Origin: Autumnicola patrickiae
GTDB lineage: Bacteria; Bacteroidota; Bacteroidia; Flavobacteriales; Flavobacteriaceae
Assembly (NCBI RefSeq): GCF_031846525.1
Contig: NZ_JAVRHM010000004.1
Span: forward strand, 1-64,000
DNA: 64,000 bases
Direction of reading: 5' to 3'
Below, in pieces: positions 58,657 through 64,000 of this stretch. The notes under the pieces are model-generated. The model was given only the letters and a program-made list of their open reading frames with translations, searched no databases and was not told the origin of the DNA. The translations under genes and the position numbers were made by a program. How positions within the stretch are numbered: the stretch's first letter is position 1; every line of letters starts with the position of its first letter.

Positions 58657-61335
58657 CTAATCTGCAATATTCGGATTAAGCCATTTCTCTGCTTTTTCGA
58701 ATGATATTCCTTTTCTTTCCGCAAAATCTTTTACCTGGTCTTCTTTTATTTTTCCGAGTCCGAAATAACGGGCTTCCGGATTTGCAAAGTAATAACCACT
58801 TACACTCGCGGCCGGCCACATGGCAAGACTTTCGGTTAATTTCACGCCTATTCTTTCTTCAACTTTTAACAGCTCCCAAATACTCAGCTTTTCCAGGTGA
58901 TCGGGACAGGCCGGGTATCCCGGTGCCGGTCTTATTCCTTTATACGTTTCTTTTATTAATTCTTCATTAGAAAGATTTTCATCTGGAGCATAACCCCAAT
59001 CTTCAGTTCGAACCTGCTTATGAAGATATTCTGCAAAAGCTTCAGCCAGACGGTCGGCAAGGGCTTTGATCATGATAGAATTGTAGTCATCATGATCCTT
59101 TTCAAATTGTGCCGCCAAATCACTGGTTCCAAACCCTGTGCTTACGCAAAAGAATCCCAGATAATCCTGAACCCCGCTTTCCTTTGGCGCGATAAAATCT
59201 GCAAGGGCGAAATTTGGCTTTTCCCCATGCTTCTTAAGTTGTTGCCTTAAAGTGCGAAAAAGCATCGTTTTCTCTTCGGAATCTTCCTGAAATATGACTT
59301 CAATATCATCGCTATTGACTGTATTTGCTTCAAAAAGTCCGAATACTGCTTTGGCTTTCAGCAGTTTTTCATCAAGGATCCTGTTTAGCATGTGTTTTGC
59401 ATCTTCAAATAGAATACTCGCCTGCTCCCCTACTTTTTCATCTTTCAGAATATCCGGATATCGGCCGTGCAAATCCCAGCTTCTAAAAAACGGACTCCAG
59501 TCGATATATTTAACAAGTTTCCTTATGTCGAAACCGTCAATAACCTGGATCCCTGGTTTATTCGGTTTTTTAATGGAAGTATTTTTCCATTCAATTTTAT
59601 ATTTATTCCGGCGGGCCTGCGGCAGGTTCAGAAAGCTCTTTACCTTACCTCGCTTTTTGAAGTTAGCCCGGAATTTATCATACTCTTCTTTAAGATCGCT
59701 CTTATATTTTTCCCGCGTACTTTCCTTCAACAAGTCACCTACCACCGTTACAGCCCGCGAAGCATCATTTACATGCGCTACTGCATAATTATATTGAGGA
59801 TCTATTTTCACGGCGGTATGCGCCTTAGAAGTAGTGGCACCACCAATCAATAAAGGCACTTCAAAGTTCTGACGCTGCATTTCTTTCGCAAGGAAAACCA
59901 TTTCATCCAGCGAAGGTGTGATTAAACCACTAAGCCCAATCGCATCCACATTTTCAGCCTTAGCAGTTTCAATAATCTTTTCTGAAGGTACCATCACCCC
60001 CAAATCTATAATTTCGTAGTTATTACACCCCAAAACAACGCTTACGATATTTTTACCAATATCGTGTACGTCCCCCTTTACAGTTGCCATAAGCACCTTC
60101 CCTGCCGATTGCCGTTTCTGCGATTTATCAGCTTCAATATAAGGGAGCAGATAAGCAACCGCTTTTTTCATTACCCGGGCAGATTTTACCACTTGCGGCA
60201 GGAACATTTTTCCGCTTCCGAACAAATCTCCAACCACATTCATCCCAATCATCAAATGACCTTCAATAACTTCTATAGGTTTATCTGCTTCCTGCCGGGC
60301 TTCTTCGATATCATCGAGAATATAAGCATCTATTCCTTTTACCAGGGCATGGGTAATCCTGTCCTGCAACGGCTTTTCCCTCCAGGAAAGATCTACCTTG
60401 CTTTCACGTTTTGTACCTACAACATTTTCTGCAAAATCCAGCATGCGCTCGGTTGCATCTTCTCTTCTGTCCAGAATTACGTCTTCTACATGCTCCAGTA
60501 AATCTTTCGGAATATTGTCGTAAACATCCAGAAGTGCAGGGTTTACAATTCCCATGTTCATTCCTGCCTTTATGGCGTGATATAAGAAAACAGAATGCAT
60601 CGCCTCCCTTACAGGATCATTTCCCCGGAAGGAGAAAGAAACATTACTTACCCCACCACTAACACTGCAGTGCGGAAGGTTTTCTCTAACCCAGCGTGTT
60701 CCCTCAATAAAATCTATTGCGTTACGCTTGTGCTCGTCCATTCCCGTTCCAACAGGAAAAATATTTAAATCGAAGATGATATCTTCCGGAGGAAACTTTA
60801 CTTTATTAACCAGAATATCATAGGATCTTTTGGCAATCTCCACCCGGCGTTCATAATTATCGGCCTGTCCTACTTCATCAAAAGCCATGACGATTACCGC
60901 AGCACCGTAACGTTTTATCTTTCTGGCGTGGGTTACGAACTCCTCCTCGCCTTCTTTTAAGCTAATGGAATTCACTACACATTTTCCCTGCACCACCTGA
61001 AGTCCCGCCTCTATAATTTCCCATTTTGAACTGTCTATCATGATAGGAACACGGGCAATATCGGGCTCTGCAACTACCAGGTTCAGGAATTTCACCATGG
61101 CTTCTTTTCCATCAATAAGACCATCATCCATGTTGATATCTATGATCTGTGCACCGCCGTCTACCTGATCTCTTGCAACTTCCAGGGCTTCATCAAACTT
61201 TTCTTCTTTAATAAGCCGCAGGAACTTCTTTGAACCTGCAACATTAGTACGCTCTCCAACATTCACAAAATTGCTGTCGGGAGTAATCACTAAAGGCTCA
61301 AGGCCAGAGAGTTTTAAAGGTCTAATTTCTGACAT
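58657..61335 (-). CDS. metH: Methionine synthase, folate/cobalamin/activation part of split MetH
   Basis: 892 residues. The domains in order are a pterin-binding barrel (about 1-270, NFVNVGERTNVAGSKKF, DINMDDGLIDG), a cobalamin cap and B12-binding domain with D-x-H-x-x-G (His424 in KGDVHDIGKNIVSVVLG) and a C-terminal SAM-dependent reactivation domain (IRPAPGYPACPDH). The homocysteine-binding barrel is encoded by the separate upstream gene, 5 bases away. Together they make methionine from homocysteine and methyl-THF. The split matches other Bacteroidota. Expression is expected to follow the SAM riboswitch ahead of the first gene. Confidence 0.93.
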   Translation of the reverse strand: MSEIRPLKLSGLEPLVITPDSNFVNVGERTNVAGSKKFLRLIKEEKFDEALEVARDQVDGGAQIIDINMDDGLIDGKEAMVKFLNLVVAEPDIARVPIMIDSSKWEIIEAGLQVVQGKCVVNSISLKEGEEEFVTHARKIKRYGAAVIVMAFDEVGQADNYERRVEIAKRSYDILVNKVKFPPEDIIFDLNIFPVGTGMDEHKRNAIDFIEGTRWVRENLPHCSVSGGVSNVSFSFRGNDPVREAMHSVFLYHAIKAGMNMGIVNPALLDVYDNIPKDLLEHVEDVILDRREDATERMLDFAENVVGTKRESKVDLSWREKPLQDRITHALVKGIDAYILDDIEEARQEADKPIEVIEGHLMIGMNVVGDLFGSGKMFLPQVVKSARVMKKAVAYLLPYIEADKSQKRQSAGKVLMATVKGDVHDIGKNIVSVVLGCNNYEIIDLGVMVPSEKIIETAKAENVDAIGLSGLITPSLDEMVFLAKEMQRQNFEVPLLIGGATTSKAHTAVKIDPQYNYAVAHVNDASRAVTVVGDLLKESTREKYKSDLKEEYDKFRANFKKRGKVKSFLNLPQARRNKYKIEWKNTSIKKPNKPGIQVIDGFDIRKLVKYIDWSPFFRSWDLHGRYPDILKDEKVGEQASILFEDAKHMLNRILDEKLLKAKAVFGLFEANTVNSDDIEVIFQEDSEEKTMLFRTLRQQLKKHGEKPNFALADFIAPKESGVQDYLGFFCVSTGFGTSDLAAQFEKDHDDYNSIMIKALADRLAEAFAEYLHKQVRTEDWGYAPDENLSNEELIKETYKGIRPAPGYPACPDHLEKLSIWELLKVEERIGVKLTESLAMWPAASVSGYYFANPEARYFGLGKIKEDQVKDFAERKGISFEKAEKWLNPNIAD

Positions 61336-61340
61336 GGAGA

Positions 61341-62360
61341 TTATATGCTTTCTGTATATTGAATCTTGGTTGGAATTTCCCTCGGCTGGTAATTTTTAAC
61401 AATTTCAGCAATAGCTCTAATATGTTTTGGAGTAGTACCACAGCAACCGCCAATGATGTTCACCAGCCGCTTTTCCAGGTATTCATTTATCTGATTTGCC
61501 ATTTCTTCAGCATCCTGATCGTATTCGCCAAATGCATTAGGTAATCCGGCATTGGGATAAGCCGACACTCCGGAACTTGCATACCTGTTTAGAACTTCAA
61601 GATGCGGAGTAAGCTGTTTGGCGCCAAGAGCACAGTTAAAGCCGATACTTAAAAGTGGAATATGGGAAACCGAAATAAGAAAAGCTTCAGCAGTTTGTCC
61701 GGAAAGGGTTCTCCCCGAGGCATCTGTAATAGTTCCGCTAATCATTACCGGAACATCTACGTTTAATTCCTCCTTAAGTTCATCTATGGCAAACAAGGCT
61801 GCCTTTGCGTTAAGAGTATCAAATACCGTTTCCACAAGCAGAATGTCCACTCCGCCATCTATTAATGCCTGTGCCTGTTGCCGGTAAGCCACTTTTAGCT
61901 CTTCAAAGGAAATAGCCCTGTATCCGGGGTCATTCACATCCGGAGACATACTTGCGGTTTTATTTGTAGGACCAATCGCCCCGGCCACAAAGCGTGGCTT
62001 TTCAGGATTTTCTGCAGTAAGTGCTGTAGCAACTTCTTTGGCAATACGGGCAGACTCATAGTTCATCTCATACACCAGTTCTTCCATCTGATAATCTGCC
62101 ATAGCAATGGTGGTACCTGAGAAGGTATTGGTTTCCACAATATCGGCCCCCGCAAGGAAATACTTGCGGTGGATTTCGGCAATTGCCTCCGGTTGCGTTA
62201 AAGAAAGTAAATCATTATTCCCCTGTAAGGAAACAGGCCAGTCCTTAAAACGGTCTCCACGGAAATCTTCTTCAGAAAATTTATATTCCTGAAGCATGGT
62301 ACCCATGGCGCCATCTAAAACCAGAATTTTTTGAGAAATGAGATCTTCTATTCTTGACAT
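61341..62360 (-). CDS. metH: Methionine synthase, homocysteine-binding part of split MetH
   Basis: 339 residues of the homocysteine S-methyltransferase barrel (LDGAMGTMLQEYKFSEEDF, LSLTQPEAIAEIHRKYF). The zinc ligands are visible: one Cys in SIGFNCALGAKQL and the Cys pair in IIGGCCGTTPKHI. It activates homocysteine for methyl transfer from the cobalamin subunit encoded downstream. It is the first gene after the SAM-I riboswitch. Confidence 0.92.
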   Translation of the reverse strand: MSRIEDLISQKILVLDGAMGTMLQEYKFSEEDFRGDRFKDWPVSLQGNNDLLSLTQPEAIAEIHRKYFLAGADIVETNTFSGTTIAMADYQMEELVYEMNYESARIAKEVATALTAENPEKPRFVAGAIGPTNKTASMSPDVNDPGYRAISFEELKVAYRQQAQALIDGGVDILLVETVFDTLNAKAALFAIDELKEELNVDVPVMISGTITDASGRTLSGQTAEAFLISVSHIPLLSIGFNCALGAKQLTPHLEVLNRYASSGVSAYPNAGLPNAFGEYDQDAEEMANQINEYLEKRLVNIIGGCCGTTPKHIRAIAEIVKNYQPREIPTKIQYTESI

Positions 62361-62411
62361 TCTATTTTATTTCAAAATATTATCAAAAAAGAAGAAGGAA
62401 AGTGTTCTTTT

Positions 62412-62519
62412 GTTATCTATCCAAGCCGTTTCCGGAGTGGTAGAACGTAGCACCTTCTCCCATTACAGGAGGGTTGCCAAGGCTTCAGCGGGTCTAATCC
62501 CTCAACCTTTCTTGATAAC
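62412..62519 (-). ncRNA. SAM-I riboswitch (S-box) upstream of split metH
   Basis: On the minus strand a P1 helix forms between GTTATC (from 62519) and GATAAC (to 62412). Inside are the conserved S-box segments AAGAAAGGTTGAGGGATTAG, ACCCGCTGAAGCC, TTGGCAACC and GAGAAGGTGCTA. These are the kink-turn, pseudoknot and SAM-binding blocks of the SAM-I class. It lies between a good promoter and metH part 1, so SAM should repress methionine synthesis. The expression platform before the start codon is not a clear terminator, so control may be at translation. Confidence 0.88.
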
Positions 62520-62546
62520 GATGTTTACATTTATGAACTTATGTAG

Positions 62547-62576
62547 CAAATATAAGGCTAAGGCCTGAATTTACAA
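62547..62576 (-). promoter_or_regulatory. Promoter of the riboswitch-metH transcript
   Basis: On the minus strand TTG (62576-62574), a 19-base spacer and a perfect TATATTTG (62554-62547). The predicted start of transcription falls about 20 bases before the riboswitch P1 helix. Confidence 0.75.
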
Positions 62577-62688
62577 GAGATTTGAACAAAAAGTTAAAAG
62601 GTAAAGAAGAAAATAATAAAAGAGCCAAAACCTGGTTGAATATCTCTCCATTCCCTTACCTATTTAACTCTTTTCCATTTTTATTTTA
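62577..62688. other. Gap between metH promoter and osmC
   Basis: About 110 AT-rich bases following the osmC-like stop; no gene and no strong hairpin. Confidence 0.35.
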
Positions 62689-63111
62689 TTAAGAAATGAG
62701 CTTTTCGTTTAAATTAACTTCATAACTTATTTCTGCAGCTTTTTCAAGCATTTTTGATACTGAACAATACTTCTCCATAGAGAGACTCACTGCCCTTTTT
62801 GCCTTTGCTTCCGGAATGTCTCCCTTCAGCATAAAATTAAGATGGATTTTCTTGAAAACATTCGGAATTGCTCCATCTTCCCGGAATCCTTCAACTTCCA
62901 CCTGAAGGTCATCCAGTTCTAAATGTTGTTTTTTCAGAATCATCACCACATCTATGCTACTGCAACCGGCAATACCCCTTAATAAGAGGTCCATAGGGCT
63001 TGAACCTTGTGGATTTTCTTCAGATTTATTGTCTAAATGAACAATGTCACCACGTTCGTTCTTTGTTTCGAAGTGGTAATTGTTGTTAAGCCTTTTTAAA
63101 TTGATTTTCAT
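62689..63111 (-). CDS. OsmC-family protein
   Basis: 140 residues of the OsmC/Ohr fold. The conserved NPQGSSPMDLLLRGIAGCSSIDVV holds the first redox Cys; the second Cys is in SMEKYCSVSKML. Such proteins reduce organic or lipid peroxides with two cysteines. A promoter (TTG at 63159-63157, TAACTTTG at 63136-63129, spacer 20) precedes it. Confidence 0.87.
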   Translation of the reverse strand: MKINLKRLNNNYHFETKNERGDIVHLDNKSEENPQGSSPMDLLLRGIAGCSSIDVVMILKKQHLELDDLQVEVEGFREDGAIPNVFKKIHLNFMLKGDIPEAKAKRAVSLSMEKYCSVSKMLEKAAEISYEVNLNEKLIS

Positions 63112-63128
63112 AAAACCGGAATTTCACC

Positions 63129-63159
63129 CAAAGTTATAATTTCTCTGCATTCAAGCCAA
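63129..63159 (-). promoter_or_regulatory. Promoter of the osmC-like gene
   Basis: TTG, 20-base spacer and perfect TAACTTTG on the minus strand, 17 bases before the start codon. Confidence 0.65.
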
Positions 63160-63257
63160 TTTAAAGCCCCCCTAAAAATGCCAATTATCGACCTGCTGTT
63201 TTCTTTCAGATCCTGCGGAATTTTTCAGAATTCAGCAAAGCAGGAGAAGCAAAAACC

Positions 63258-63286
63258 TGTGAGACTTTTATATCTCACAGGTTCAA
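63258..63286 (-). terminator. Terminator after ferredoxin-NADP reductase
   Basis: AACCTGTGAGA and TCTCACAGGTT pair around CTTTTATA-type loop bases, 22 bases past the reductase stop. The arms are the inner part of the dispersed palindrome at 58590-58622. Confidence 0.75.
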
Positions 63287-63307
63287 AAAAATACTTCAGG
63301 GTATAAT

Positions 63308-64000
63308 TTAACCTATACTTTGTACTACTTCTTTTTTAGCTTCTTTTTTACTTCCGTCGAAGCCTTGAACCCCACCAACGGTTGTATATTTCAGGATATA
63401 TTTCTTATCCGGAAAAATTCTTGCGTAAGCACTCTGACACATGATCGCAGCTTCGTGAAAACCGGAAAGAATCAGCTTTAATTTTCCTTTATAAGTATTC
63501 ACATCTCCAATTGCGTAAACTCCGGGAATATTGGTTTGATAATCATAAGAGTTGTCAACTTTAATCGCATTCTTCTCGATTTCCAGCCCCCAGTCTCCGA
63601 TAGGACCAAGTTTTGGTGACAATCCGAATAGCGGAATAAACTCATCCACTTCTTTAAATTCCTCTCCCCTTGCGGTATCTTTATGGCGTATCACTACTTT
63701 CTCCAGTTTGCCTTCCCCTCTTAGTCCAACAACTTCAGCATTAGTGATCATCTCGATTTTTCCAAGTTTTGCAAGTTCAGAAACACGCTCTACACTATCC
63801 AATGCTCCACGGAATTCACGTCTCCTGTGAACCAGTGAAACTTCGGCCGCAACATCTGCAAGATAAATTGCCCAGTCTAAGGCAGAATCTCCTCCACCTG
63901 CAATAACAACCTTTTTATCGCGGTAAACTTCCGGGTCTTTAATAAAATAAGAAACACCTTTATCCTCGTAATCGGCGATATTTTCAATAGGCGGTTTTCT
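63308..64000 (-). CDS. Ferredoxin--NADP+ reductase (TrxB-like), N-terminus outside window
   Basis: The minus-strand frame is open to the window end, so the protein starts beyond 64000; about 230 C-terminal residues are visible. The NADPH-binding motif is VVIAGGGDSALDWA, and the FAD-site block is NIPGVYAIGDVNTYKGKLKLI, then GFHEAAIMCQSAYA. It lacks the CxxC redox pair that thioredoxin reductases carry just after the GGGDSA motif, which supports the ferredoxin/flavodoxin-NADP reductase family (YumC type). It should exchange electrons between NADPH and ferredoxin in the cytoplasm. Confidence 0.87.
   Translation of the reverse strand, partial: RKPPIENIADYEDKGVSYFIKDPEVYRDKKVVIAGGGDSALDWAIYLADVAAEVSLVHRRREFRGALDSVERVSELAKLGKIEMITNAEVVGLRGEGKLEKVVIRHKDTARGEEFKEVDEFIPLFGLSPKLGPIGDWGLEIEKNAIKVDNSYDYQTNIPGVYAIGDVNTYKGKLKLILSGFHEAAIMCQSAYARIFPDKKYILKYTTVGGVQGFDGSKKEAKKEVVQSIG

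Noticed and set aside
58657..62360. metH split as a frameshift or assembly error
   Set aside because: Each part has proper ends, start and stop with a 5-base gap, and two-gene MetH is usual in Bacteroidota.
63308..63802. A separate gene starting with TTG at 63802
   Set aside because: The frame continues upstream without a stop to the window end and encodes the NADPH-binding motif, so the TTG is internal.

Overview
The window looks like chromosome of a Bacteroidota bacterium, most likely Flavobacteriaceae. The evidence is a SusC/SusD pair with a FecI/FecR regulator, a GldA gliding-motility ATPase, DUF3857 proteins, a DAHP synthase/chorismate mutase fusion, Bacteroidota-type promoters (TTG ... 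TAnnTTTG), and an AT-rich sequence with 'MKK...SC' lipoproteins. No genus is claimed.

Left half (1-32.4 kb) is accessory. It opens with a partial IS3 element abutting a truncated IS982-type transposase, then a large secreted sugar dehydrogenase fused to a cytochrome c. Next is a scar: a 5S rRNA gene and only the 3' ~40% of a 23S rRNA gene, fused to a broken Gfo/Idh/MocA oxidoreductase gene and a trace of a GMC oxidoreductase. From 27.1 kb down to 7.3 kb every intact gene lies on the minus strand and reads as one catabolic locus: ECF sigma, FecR, SusC with an STN signalling domain, SusD, a PKD lipoprotein, an MFS sugar-acid-type permease, a beta-hydroxyacid-type dehydrogenase, an amidohydrolase, an FAH-family protein, a ketoglutarate-semialdehyde-type dehydrogenase, a ferredoxin-like protein with an unknown domain, an unknown Cys-containing protein, an exported RraA-like protein, and a PQQ dehydrogenase/cytochrome c/DUF1080 fusion. 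Nearly identical ECF-type promoters lie before fecR and before the rraA-like gene, suggesting the outer-membrane transducer controls both ends of the locus. The locus resembles oxidation of a sugar or sugar acid to 2-oxoglutarate, but the substrate is not determined.

The stretch 27.1-32.4 kb is a decaying island edge. It holds a Fic protein with two operator-like inverted repeats, a broken HEPN/MNT toxin-antitoxin pair cut by an IS3 element, a methyltransferase fragment, a 10-bp tandem repeat, and a tyrosine recombinase beside tRNA-Arg.

Right half (32.4-64 kb) is mostly core: yqeY, a radical-SAM/DUF4130 DNA-repair pair, two small lipoproteins, polyprenyl synthase, rlmN, queA, aroA, a MazG-like protein, three tandem DUF3857 proteins of which two have lost catalytic residues, dtd, rsgA, the aromatic operon pheA-aminotransferase-tyrA-aroG/CM, gldA, a DUF2807 lipoprotein, a PagL-like protein, metF, a split metH, OsmC and a ferredoxin-NADP reductase cut by the window end. 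The aromatic operon is preceded by a 25-codon leader peptide very rich in Phe and Tyr and an attenuator terminator. The split metH is preceded by a SAM-I riboswitch. Several families of short dispersed repeats fill the intergenic gaps, and two convergent genes have C-termini encoded by copies of one such repeat.
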